The notes beneath the pieces were generated by a model. That model did not search any database and was not told where the DNA came from. It saw nothing but the letters and a program-made list of their open reading frames with translations. This document shows, in pieces, positions 1-10,863 of a stretch of DNA of 64,000 bases. The DNA lies in the NCBI GenBank assembly GCA_015179045.1, contig WHUZ01000013.1, forward strand, positions 1,240,001-1,304,000, read 5' to 3'. A program made the position numbers and the translations under genes. The stretch comes from Kalaharituber pfeilii (Eukaryota; Ascomycota; Pezizomycetes; Pezizales; Pezizaceae). The first letter of the stretch is position 1. Each line of letters starts with the position of its first letter.

Positions 1-2
1 GC

Positions 3-1579
3 CAAACTGCTGACTACTCACCTGTCTTTATCAAAAGCGAGCCACGATCTTCTCATTCAATGATGGACCATATTGCATTTACTCAACAAAGCTTAGATCT
101 AGACGATATTGGTCACAAGCCAAAGACACCGAGGAAGCGCAGGTATATGACCAATTATCGGTCACCACGGCGTACCAGACCAATGGAGATTGCAGTACAT
201 CCCAATGCTTTACAGCCAAGGCTAAACAAAGTGACCATGCATCAAGAACAAATGCATAATGGGGATGATAAGGAGGGAGATGAGGTCCAGAATCAGGTTG
301 ACGAATGTGCCCCACCGCCTTCATTCAGAATTCCAACCCTTCCAGCACCAAAGCCCTCTGGTTTCCGCATTCCAGGAATCCAAGTTGACTCACAGTTAGT
401 TGATCATCCAGTACCCTCTCCACGTACAAAAGGGCCTTACCAGTCCACACTCACGGGATTTATCAAACACTCTGATGTACTTGATGAGGAGCAACACGGT
501 GGCAGGGCACGAAATACAGATCGATCGCCGCCAAAACGAGGTAGAAAGGAAGCTGTTTCGACGTTAGCAAAAGGCAAGGGGAAAGTCACTGCTCTCCCTC
601 GTACTAGCTCTCCGCGGCGCGCCAGATCAAAGAGGAATCTCCATTCACTCGATGCGGACATTGGACTTATGACCGAAGATGGGGCGAATGGAGCCGAGAA
701 GCTTATTGAGACAGCGCAAGATACTGCATTATTGACACGAGAGAAAGAAGAATTACTTGGCAAATTGCTAGACACACCGCCGCCTAAAGTTCCGTCATTA
801 GCCCATATACGGCGGGGGACCACTAGTAGCAGTGTTACTCCTGCCCGCCTTTGTGAGAGGTTAAGTTCCAGATTCATGACACCTGTTATGAATGAGGCTG
901 TAGCAAAGAAGCGCAATCTTCCCGTCACTGACCCACCCGTGTCGAAACGGAGCAAGCTTAACACCGGCTCCGAGCGGAAGCGTCGTCCGCACTTGCCGGC
1001 ATCTAGTGGAAGTAAGACCCGCACTGGGTCAGGTGCGTTAAGGAACCGGAGTGCGAAAGAGCTCAGTGTGACAGATTTCGTGATTAATCCAGAAAAGGCA
1101 CGGGGCCATAACTTTGCGTATCAGGAGGTCATACGGAAGCGGGACGAGAGGAAGTGTCTCTCTGGGTGTATGAGACCGTGTTGTGCTGGGATTCTGAAGT
1201 TTCTGGAAAGTGCAGGGATGCCGAAGAAGGTGTCGAATGCGCCGAAGTGGAGGTCGTCGCCGCCGGTTCCGGAGTTGGATGAGGAAGGGGGGCGTAGTGA
1301 TGACGAGGAGGAGGGGGAAGCGGGGGAGGGGGAAGGCATGATGATGGGGAGGCAGGAGTGGAGGGCAAAACGAAGGAGTTTGCGGAGAGATTCTTAAATC
1401 ACAGGGATTTGTTTCCGCGGACAAATAGTCCGCCTGGGTTTTGGGAGAGTGAGTTTCCGGATACGCAGGAGGTGGAGGAGAGAAGGAAGGCGGCGAGGGA
1501 AGAGGAGAAGAAAAGGGTGAAGGAGATGAGGAGGGAGGCTAAGAAAGGTGGGCGGTATAGGTTCAGGGATGAGGTATAG
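3..1579 (+). CDS. SAE2: Sae2/CtIP/Ctp1-like DNA-end resection protein, 5' partial
   Basis: Cofactor of the Mre11-Rad50 complex that starts resection of DNA double-strand breaks in the nucleus. The reading frame is open from base 3 with no start before the first Met at 60, so the gene begins outside the window. The N-terminal part is low-complexity and basic, with many Ser/Thr-Pro sites. The family C-terminal domain is clear: a Cys-rich stretch (GCMRPCC) near 1165-1185, then NHRD and SPPGFWESEFPDTQE around 1397-1470. The Ser-Pro in NSPPGFW sits where CtIP Thr847/Sae2 Ser267, the CDK site, lies. The two halves are in different frames. An intron at 1294-1355 (GTAGTG...GGCAG, 62 bp) would join them in frame, but its donor is poor; a missing base is the alternative. 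Identity is firm, the junction is not. Confidence 0.85.
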
Positions 1580-2194
1580 TTAAGCAGGTGTGGAAGGTAA
1601 AGGGTGTTGTGGGTGTTATATTTGAGTCATGTTACATATGGCATTTGTTTGTAAGAATTGGCTCATGACGATACTTCTAGATCTTGATTGCAAGAGAGAG
1701 AACTTAGATGAGTATTCACATGTATATATATTTGATTTTTTGAGGTGTGTGTTTTATATAGCTCTTTAACTTGTCTCATGGCCACTGTTACATACTTGTA
1801 CATGCGCTGCCAGGTTAGGTAAACATTTATGCTTCTTATATGTGGGATGCTCAGTATTAATACCTTAGCTGTTTTAAATTTTTTTTTTTTCCCAATTGCA
1901 ATGTATATATGCGGTATTAGGAGGAGTCTGCGCAGTTCGGGGACTGCCGATAATCTTGGCATCCTACCTCCAGTCGACACACCAACGGCAAAACCTCAAC
2001 TGCAACTTCAGCTCTCAACCGGCGCAATTGAGGCCGCACGCCAAGTCACATACCTACGGCATCTTCAAGCAAAGCGAATCTGCCGTGACGAATTTAGGCC
2101 CTCGCAGGCCTTCCCTTCCTCACATCTATCGACCCTGCCGTCTACTCACGAAAACTTCAACCTCCGCACTTTTGAACACACAATCCAACCAAAA

Positions 2195-2609
2195 ATGATT
2201 ACGCGCTATCTGACCTCAGTGACCGTGACCTTCTCACCTTTTTCGCGGACTGCAAAAACGGCAAGGTTGTTTCTTGCGCTGTTGCCAAGCAATGCGCGGC
2301 AGAGTGGGGTCAAGGTGACGACGAATGTAATACCGTTGCCGAAAGAAGGGAAGGTGGAGAGTTGGGTAGGGGTAACGTTTAGTAAGTTTTTGTTCCGGGA
2401 GAAAGGCTAATTGTGGATTTGATCTTTGTTTTATTTTTTGCTTTTTTTTGGGATCGGGATATGGGTGATAAATGAGCTAACTTGGGGGAATAATAGAGGA
2501 TGGCAAGGAGATTAAGTTGGAGACGTCGAAGATGGGGATTAAGGATTTGGTGGAGGAGATGGATCGGCACTCGAGGCTGTTGGCGAGGAAGGAGGAATTG
2601 GCGGGGTAG
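2195..2609 (+). CDS. MRPL44: Mitochondrial large-subunit ribosomal protein mL53
   Basis: Structural protein of the mitochondrial large ribosomal subunit (yeast Mrpl44, human mL53). Two exons: 2195-2381 and 2497-2609, giving 99 residues, the normal length. The intron (2382-2496) has a consensus GTAAGT donor and a TAG acceptor; joining gives AAG, so the text runs VTFKDGKEI, as in the family. The start MITRYLTSVTV and the end DRHSRLLARKEELAG are typical. A longer open frame extends upstream of the ATG but shows no family similarity and is ignored. The CDS is intact. Confidence 0.93.
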
Positions 2610-4392
2610 AAAGAGAGAGGGAGGGAGGTCAAGAATGGAATGGGGATGATGGATGGGGGATGTGGTTGGAAATATTTCACGGTTTTACGAATGGTGGATG
2701 AATTACTGCCGTGGTTTAGGGAAGTGTGCCATACGACACCAACTGTGCCATACGACACCAACACACCTCGACTTCAGTATTCTCATTATTCGCCATCTCT
2801 GCTACGGGAACCGAACGCCTATCTCCGGAGATTGATTTGAAACAGAGATTCTTGGTGGCTACAAGTTGGCTAGATTTACGGGTGCCTAGGCGGGGGGAGG
2901 CGAAGATGGGGAAAGAGTATTGGGCTGCTGACATATGGAATGTATATAAATAATGCTTAGACAAAACGGGATCCGTATGTCGGGTTATGAAGGGGGTAGA
3001 TAAGGAGTTTACAGCGGTTCTTGTATTGTAAAATATACCTGTTTGTTTCGTACATCGATGCATTTATCATTCATAGATAGATACTGTCGGAGAGAATGAT
3101 TGGGGTAGTTGCATGTGACTTAGAGGGATGGCAGTTGCGGCTGCCGTACGCCGAGTGCACCAGATCGTGGTACATTGAAAGTTCTCACGGCAATTTGTCG
3201 CCTCGTTCTCAGATCCTTGACAAGGGGCCCACTTGAGCCCTCGTGGCAGTTTCTGCCCAGGTGCTACAGAGAAAAAAAGCTTACATTCATGCAGTGGAAC
3301 TTGAGAAAAAAGCTCTGACATTCACAAATACCAAATGGGGTACGAGACACCAAATGCACAATTTTCAGCGCAGGACAGTAGGTTTTAACTTTTTATCAAA
3401 TTCGTTTTTGTGTCTTGATCACGTGCATAGTTTCTCAAATAATTCTTATAATCATGATTGAATATGCATATATGACCCCACAAAACCTTGTCAATAATCT
3501 GTGCCCCCCCAAATTTGCAGTGTCGTCCAGCTTGCGGGTGCCTGACATTTCGTAACTCCTATTTCCCCTTCTTTTGCCATTGCCTCTCAATTCTGCTGAT
3601 TTTAGATACTCAATTCCTAAAATGAACAATCTTCACGAAGCCAATCTTGTTAGCAATTTTTGTTAACAGCATTATGTATTTTTTTTTTTTTTTTTTTTGA
3701 TTTATTACTTTAAATGAGGAAAATATATGGAGTGAGAGTAGTAAGTTTCAGACAAAATTTAAAAGGTAGCGGTTGTTTTTCATCATTGTCGAGCCGTCCC
3801 TCTCCATTGGGTGAAGAGGAAACGGAACGAACTAAAGCCAAATGCCAAAAGTCATCATTGTAGGAGGGGGTATATGTGGGGATGAGAGCGGGGCAGAAAA
3901 GTAATTGGCGATTGAGTGAGACATACCAGTTAGTTACAGTGACAAAGCGAGTTTATGGATGCAGCTGGGTATATGGAATAATGATGATGGCGATGGTGGT
4001 GGTGATGTGGTGCGAACCTGGCGATGGGGTAATAATCTGGTACAGTAAGTGGAGGATTCGAGGTTGAAATTTTTCACACGTAAATCCTAGGCCTGGGCGA
4101 GTCGGGCTTGGCGCTGTTTCGATGCATATGGTGGTGTTCATCAAGAAGGGACCAGGTGTAACACTGGCTTGCTTGCTGACTAATACACTAAAATTACCTG
4201 GCCCCTGCGTTCTGACCCCCCTTTTGCAATTTCTCTTTCACAATTCAGCACCGCCGCACACAGAGAATCTCTACAGCCAAACTGCCTTTTGACATCGGAT
4301 TACTTGAGTTAGGTTCCTGAGATTAAGTATACGCTGATCTATAGCACCTTTTAGCTTTAAAAAATACAAATACTAATGTAGTGATAGGTAAA
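2610..4392. other. Intergenic region, no gene recognised
   Basis: About 1.8 kb between mL53 and the transposon-like ORF. It contains a T-run of about 20 at 3680-3700 and only short, unconvincing open frames. A 15-base direct duplication (GTGCCATACGACACC) lies around 2727-2760. No tRNA or other RNA gene was seen. Confidence 0.5.
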
Positions 4393-4909
4393 ATGGGCCG
4401 TCTGAGCAGGAAAAGAAATGCTTGCTTGCTTGCTTCTCAAGCTGCTGCCAGCAAGGCGAAAAGGAGAGCAGTTATATATGGAGTGGAAGTAAATACTGTC
4501 GAGCCGGTTACAGCAGAGATGCATGTGGATATCTCCGGACCGCTTGTATATACCAAGAGTGAAGAGTCTTTAGTGGATGAGTCTGAGTGGGAATCAGAGG
4601 AGGAGCAGGAGGAACATGAGCAGGATATTCAGGACTTGAGTATGGCGGTGGATGTTTATAATAAGCTAATAAAGAATACAATGAATGTAGACTTCTCCAC
4701 TATTAAGTTCAAATATCAGTGTGGAGTTCAGGTGTCTCGCCAGACAGTATGGCGGCATAAAAAAGCTCAACAAGATTTACGAAACTCAGCTACCGGATGT
4801 CGACCGTTGACAGCTTACTTCACTCCTACTCCATTAAATTCAGAGGCAGCGCCAAGTCTAACAGCTAATGATCCTCTACTCAAGCCTAAGTCTGAGGAGG
4901 AAATGGGAG

Positions 4910-4941
<32 letters not shown>

Positions 4942-5159
4942 ATCATTTATCGCTTACCCCCCTGTGGGCTATGGCGATGTGTTAGGGAGCAGAGGCGATT
5001 TTAGCAGGAATTAAGGTACTACAAAAGAAGTTGAAAAGTAAAAAAGAGATGGTTACTGGGCAAAATTTATCAGCGTCACCTAGCAGTTCTACATTTTTCT
5101 GCAACGTCAGTTACTTACACAACCTGTATATAAGAGTTATAGGAGAGTTAAGTAGGTAG
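4393..5159 (+). pseudogene. Transposon-like N-terminal ORF interrupted by a small retro-insertion
   Basis: The frame starts at ATG 4393 and encodes a basic N-terminus, an acidic patch and a segment containing SRQTVWRHKKAQ and GCRPLTAYFTP. This layout recalls the N-terminal region of DDE-transposase-like proteins multicopy in fungi; I recall this only loosely. As read, it runs into a poly(T)-encoded phenylalanine run and stops at 5004. Removing the insert 4914-4984 plus one copy of the 9-bp duplication restores a single frame (GAEAILAGIKVLQKK) that continues to TAG at 5157-5159. No catalytic domain follows, so the ORF is a truncated element or an N-terminal exon. Dead copy is most likely. Confidence 0.5.
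4914..4984 (-). mobile_element. 71-bp SINE/retroposed insertion with 9-bp target-site duplication
   Basis: A run of 28 T (4914-4941) followed by 43 bp of unique sequence is flanked by perfect copies of GGGAGCAGA at 4905-4913 and 4985-4993. On the minus strand it is a 43-bp body with a 3' poly(A) tail, the signature of target-primed reverse transcription. Removal restores the coding frame of the host ORF, which independently supports an insertion. I did not recognise the 43-bp body; it may be a 5'-truncated SINE or a retroposed RNA fragment. Confidence 0.85.
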
Positions 5160-6679
5160 ATCATTTCTATATATAGTAATTTTTCATTCTACACTAGTAC
5201 CAATTCCGTAATTTTGGCTGTCTTGGCATGTAACTCGTTAGGGGTTTCCCATATAAAGTATTAAATTTTTGATCTTATATTTCTCGATACCACATTTTTA
5301 TTTTTTAATTTGGACACCGAAGAGTTGTAGAGCAGACGAAATAGTACATATCTACGGGTTTTAAATTTCAATCAGATGTGGTCAGGTAATGAAATATAAT
5401 TTCCCGTTGAAGTCAATAATTTTGGTCGACAGGGGTCCCTTCTTGATGAACACCACCATATGTGTGATGCGATAAGACAGAAGAGATTTCGATTGCGCAC
5501 TTTTCCTCCGTTCCTGGCCCAGATCGGGATTAGTGTAGGCGAATGTCGTCGGCTAGGGAGACCAAGATTGGATTGTGCTACATATTTGAAGGGGCTATCA
5601 TACCTTGCACTCGTGCTACTCCTAGGAATAGGAGAATGAGCAGCGAGTGGAGAGGGCAGGGGAGGGCAGAGGGGAAGAAGTACTGTCTCGTGCCCATTTG
5701 CCGTATTGTAATTTCGCATGTGGATTGCTCCATCGACGCTTATCATGTATCATAGTACTGTCGGGCATTCTTGCGCCGATCAACAATAGATATATGTGAC
5801 ATATCATACTGGGGGAGGGAGGGGCTTTCCGTGGACTCAGATTAACTGCAGACTCGAGCCGATTAACTGCACGAATACAGCCGGGGTGTCCTGTATGGTT
5901 CTGCGTCCGGAACGCACCGAAGTCTAGCCAATGGCATTTCCCAGGCGGGACACGAGTGCATATTCCGGCGTCGCACGAAGCGCACCCGCCAGAAGGCCGT
6001 CCGCGAGGAGCAGAGTACGAGTACGCGGTCTGCCCTCGTGCCTAGCTAATAGCTCGTTCCCCGGCACTGTACTGGCGCAATGTAGCGGTTGAACCCCATC
6101 GGGTGCAACGCGGGCGGCCCTCGGCCTGGGGAGGCCAGGCGTATGATAGCCAGTCGACGGCCGCCCGCGTCGCATCGGGACGCACGGAGAGATGGAGCGG
6201 CAGCTCCACAGCGACGGCCGGCCCGGCTGTTCGCGAGGGCGAGTATATATGTAGGCGTGGAGCCGGGCGATCTATTCCTTGCCTGGCAGCTGTGGCATCT
6301 GTGGCAGCGGCAGGTTGTCGCGGTTTGTCCATCTTTGGTAGCCCGCTGCGCTGCTGGTACCCCAAATTCACCGCGGCCAGCCAGCCTCTCCGCCCGCTGC
6401 GCCCCCGCTGCATTCCCTCTTTTTTTTTCTTTTACTTCTCATGCCTCCCCAGGCCCATTACAAATGTGAGTATATCGCCCCCTCGCTGTCAATTCCTGCT
6501 GGCATCTGGCACTTGCTCCGTCCGTGCTGTTTTTATTTCTAGCACTTCACCTTACTGATCTACGTGCCACCAAGTACGTAATTGATCTGGGACTACCCCC
6601 CGAACGAACAAGGACGTCGACATACTCTAGAAGAAAGAGCATACGGACATAGCAGCGGCTCTCCTCCACCTAAGTCGCA
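5160..6679. other. Intergenic region upstream of VTC4
   Basis: About 1.5 kb. From about 5880 to 6420 it is GC-rich and free of stops in several frames, which explains long spurious frames on both strands; none resembles a protein I know. The stretch nearest 6679 is the likely VTC4 promoter and leader, with no element I can name confidently. Confidence 0.45.
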
Positions 6680-9600
6680 ATGCGTTTCGGAAAAACGTTA
6701 CAGGCGTCTATATACCCCCATGGCGAGACCATTACATTGACTACTCGAAGCTCAAGCGTCTGCTGCGCGAGGGTGACGATGAGTCCGATACGGAGCAGGT
6801 CGGGTCGGCGGCTGCTCGTACGCGTTTGCGCCAGCAGGAGGAGCGGCAGTGGACAGAGCATGATGAGAGTGTGTTTGTCGAGGAGCTCGTCAATGTGCAG
6901 TTGGAGAAGGTCCATAACTTCCAGGTGGAGAAGATAAAGCAGCTGAAGGAGCGCACGGAAGCATGCGAGCAAAAGTTGGAAGAATTGGTGGAAAATGCGG
7001 AGCAGAAGGGTAAGGGGAAGGCGAAAGAAGGAGAGGAGGCTAAGGATGATAATGCTGTGGATGGGAATGAGCAGCAGCAAGAGCCAGGTAACGTCTTTGC
7101 ATTGCATTCCTCTCAATTCTGTCCCGTACCCACGCTTGCTTACGAAACCTAATAAACATAATTGCTAACCTTGGGCAAAAGCAGTGGAACCGCAAGCGAT
7201 ACTGAAGCTTACCGATGAGGAGTCGTTGAACGTTTTGAAGGATACGCTTAAGGAGCTAGACGACATAACGTTCCATATTAACCAATTGCAGAAGTTCAGT
7301 CGCATCAACTTCACAGGATTCTTGAAGGCTGCGAAGAAGCATGATCGTCGCTCGCGTACGACGGAAGAGAAGGGGAAGAAGAAGGCAAATGAGGGTGGGC
7401 CGATGGTGAGGCCGCTCTTGCAGGTTAGAATGAGTGCGCTGGACTTTAATAAGGAGGTTTACAGTCCAATGCTTTATCGGCATGTACTCTTTATGTACTC
7501 AATTAGTGGGCGCGAGGGCTAATATGGTGACTACAGTTTATCTGCAATGTATGCCTTTGTCAGGCAGCAACTCGAAGATGGACAAGTTGGCCAAACCCAG
7601 CCACGTGCCGAACAAAATCAGCTTTCCATGCAATCATCTACCGGAACCAGGTACACATCTCATAAATGTAGATACAATCAATTATTCTGTATCATTGCAC
7701 TGAGGCTAATCAATCATAGTTTGGGTACACCCTGATAACTACCTTGAGGTGAAGACCCACATTGTTCGTCGCTTGCCCGTCCTTGTGTATAACCCAAAAC
7801 ACAAGAAGCAAATCGATGTTCCCCTGGGTGATCCAACCATAAATTCCGTGTACTTTGACAACGACAAGTTCCTTCTATACACAGACAAGGTAGAGAAGAA
7901 GCCTGGTGCTACTTCACTCCGCTTGCGCTGGTACGGCCAGCTGGCGTCCAAGCCTGATATTAACCTAGAGCGAAAAACTATGCAAAGTGCTCCTGCAAAT
8001 ACTGAGACTGCAAATGTGGAAGGCGCAGCAGCAGCTGCTGCTGCCTCCGATGGTGACTCTGAAGGTGCCATTGAGGAGAGAATTACATTCAAGGAGAAAT
8101 ATGTTGAGGCGTTCATCCGCGGAGAATATCCCATGGACAAGAACCTCCAAAAGATGCGCGATCGGCAGGACAAGAATGCTCAAGATGTTGAAAAGTATGA
8201 GGCTTTGGTTAAGGACCTACAGGCGTTCATCAAGTCCAACAATCTTCAGCCAATGATGCGCGCGGTGTATAATCGCTCTGCGTTCCAAATTCCTGGAGAT
8301 GATAGCATTAGGGTTTCCCTGGATACTAATCTGGCGTTCATTAGGGAGGATGCACTTGATCCTGAGAGGCCATGCAGAGATCCAGAAAATTGGCATAGGA
8401 AGGACATTGATGATGCACAAATGGAGTTTCCATTTTCTTCAGTGAATAAAGGAGAGATTCATCGTTTCCCGTATGCAGTGCTTGAGATCAAAATCCGGGA
8501 CAATGTGCCACAGAGGAACGTCAAGTGGGTGTATGAGCTGATGACCTCACATTTGGTTTCAGAAGCTCCCAGGTTCAGCAAGTTTGTGCATGGTGTCAGC
8601 ACCTTATTTGAGGACTATGTCAACATCCTCCCATTTTGGCACAGTGAGCTGGATAAGGATATCAGGAAGGATCCCGAGTCAGCTTGGCAACAAGAGCAGC
8701 AAAGACGCGCAAAGCAAGTAGAGGAGGACCATGCTGTTGGAAGCTTGAGAGTAGGAAGTGTGTTTGGTCTTGGTGGGCGATTCGGCTCGGTCCCGCGTGC
8801 GGGTGTATGGCCCAGTCAAATGGGTACTCCAGGGACGTCTTATGAGCCCGAGCGTACGCTGAAGCTTGGTAGCACCCCTGTGGGGACGCCCACTACCAAG
8901 GGAGGAGTGATGGAGGCTATGGAGGAGGTGGCGGATGATGCTGATAACATTAGTCTATTCCTTGGTGGAGAGAGGGAATCTACTGAGCCTACAAAGAAGT
9001 CGCGGCTTCTTGACTTGTTCCCTGGGTTTAGCACCAGTCGTTACGGTCGTCGCCATCGCCAGAAGCGTGGCGAGGACGACGTGCCGCTTCCGCCGGGAGT
9101 TACTAAGCCTGAAAAACTGTTGATGCACTCCACGCCGGTGAACGTAGAGCCGAAGGTCTGGCTCGCTAACCAGCGCACGTTCATCAAGTGGGAGCATGTC
9201 AGTATCCTGCTCGCGACGCTGTCTTTAGGTCTCTACAACGCTGCGGGCCAACATAACCAAGTTGCGCGCACCTTAGGGTTGGTATATACCGGCATCGCAC
9301 TGTTCACGGGCATCTGGGGATACTGGGTGTATATTGAACGCAGCAAGATGATCATGGAGCGAAGCGGGAAGGACTTTGATAAGAGGCTGGGGCCGGTGGT
9401 AGTGTGTGTTAGTTTGGTGGTGGCATTAATTCTGAATTTCACATTTAAGGTAAGTTTGATTTCTTGCGGTGCGTCGGGAGTGGGGTCGCGAAGGGGGGTG
9501 GGTGGGAGTGGTGTAGGTGGGGAGGTGGGATGGAGGAGATGGAGGCTGTGCGACGGAGGAGTTGTAGTGCCGTGGACGAGACGAACGGGGATTTGTGGGT

Positions 9601-9991
9601 TGACAAGTGGTCCTGGATTGAGGTGTCTTGTTTACCTGCACACATTAATTCATACCACTCATTGCCGTTACAACCTCAATCTTGCGTTTCGTCTACCCGT
9701 CCATCACATTTCCTTGCTCCCATTCCTGCATTGGCTGGCAGTACCCCTTCCCTTCCATTCAAGACACCATTCTTGATTATGCCCAATCAGTACATCAAAT
9801 TAGCCGCTGACTCGCATTTTTTTTCCACACACATCTAGTATAACGACGCCATGGAGAAGCATAAAAAACATTTCAACGACACCGAGGTGGTCGGCGACTC
9901 TAATCTAGTAGATATTGCGACAAAGGTGGTCGTGCAGGTTTTGGAGACGGCGGTGGGTGGGGTGGGGGGCTACGCGGATGATGAGCTGTAG
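6680..9991 (+). CDS. VTC4: SPX-domain polyphosphate polymerase of the VTC complex (Vtc4-like)
   Basis: Makes inorganic polyphosphate from ATP and moves it into the vacuole as part of the VTC complex. Exons: 6680-7087, 7185-7479, 7537-about 7650, 7720-9449, 9839-9991. Order: SPX domain (MRFGKTLQASIYP...), the VTC polymerase core (WVHPDNYLEVKT, LRLRWYGQ, AFQIPGDD, FPYAVLEIKI, APRFSKFVHG), a variable linker, then a three-helix VTC1-like membrane domain from VEPKVWLANQRTF. The core keeps the Arg-x-Arg, the Glu of LEIK and the Lys of RFSKF expected of an active enzyme, favouring Vtc4 over Vtc2/3; a Vtc2-type paralogue is not excluded. Frame break 1: five C at 6715-6719 where six give PPWRDHYIDYSKL. 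Break 2: exon 3 and exon 4 do not join in phase near 7650/7720. Intron 7480-7536 appears GC-AG. The last intron (9450-9838) is unusually long, 389 bp. Confidence 0.88.
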
Positions 9992-10863
9992 ACACAGCAT
10001 TCCGGGTAATGGCACGTTTAAGTTTTCTAAAGGGTCGCTGTTTGAAGTGAAGGTGATTGATGTATAAGTTTTGAAGTGGTAAAAGGTGCCATGCTTTTTT
10101 GACTACTGTTGTTCTCATGTATTCGTTTTTTCTATAATGTAGTTTGAGTGATGTATGTTGTTCGTTGTTGTTTGTTCTCGTTCGTTACTTGTGTTGCATT
10201 GCATTGCATTGCATGCGTGGCACGTGGGGTGGTGTGGGTTGGGGTGGGGGGCAGGGGGCAGGGAGCAGGTGGGAATTGTATTTCCAAAGTGAGTTTTTCC
10301 TTTCTTGTAAGTCTTGTTCTTTACGTGTGTATGTTTTCTTCCTTGGATGGTTGTGCGATCTGTAAATGTGTGTTGAGTGCATGAATGCGAATATGGCAGA
10401 CGATGAAAAAAATGTAATGAAAAATGCGAAGTTACCTTATGACATTCTTGCGCGATGAAAGTTAAGACAGGATTTTTGTTCTGGAACCGAAACCGAACTG
10501 CCGAGGTTTTTCAGTTCTGATGCAAGGGACGATAAAAAACAAGCCTTTGCCAGATCGGTGGCGTCGGTGAGCGTCTTTGGTTGGCATTGCGTCGTTATCT
10601 GTATGCAAGTGTGCCTGAGTCAAAAATGTAGGGTAAATACTTGGAAGAAAAAAAAAATATATAGATGAATCACGGCGGACACCATCCAATTTCAGCTCTC
10701 GTTTTCGTGTGGATGTGCGCGGGAGCGGCGAAGATCTGATTTACTACAATTCATTACGTATAACCCAATCGCTACGAGAGAAGAGAGATAGATACCCAGC
10801 AGCTTCTGTTTCCAATTTTCTGTGGCTAGATACATTCTGTATATACCCCCGTTCCGCACATAG
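9992..10863. other. Intergenic region between VTC4 and the Nudix gene
   Basis: Contains a (GCATT) pentanucleotide repeat near 10192-10213 followed by a G-rich stretch (10222-10270). No gene is recognised. The sequence before 10864 is the presumed Nudix promoter and leader. Confidence 0.4.

Noticed and set aside
1829..2410. 193-codon frame covering mL53
   Set aside because: It runs through the mL53 intron donor and an upstream non-coding stretch; only 2195-2381 is coding.
5924..6558. Overlapping long open frames on both strands at 5.9-6.5 kb
   Set aside because: GC-rich DNA with few stops; no start context, intron pattern or protein similarity.
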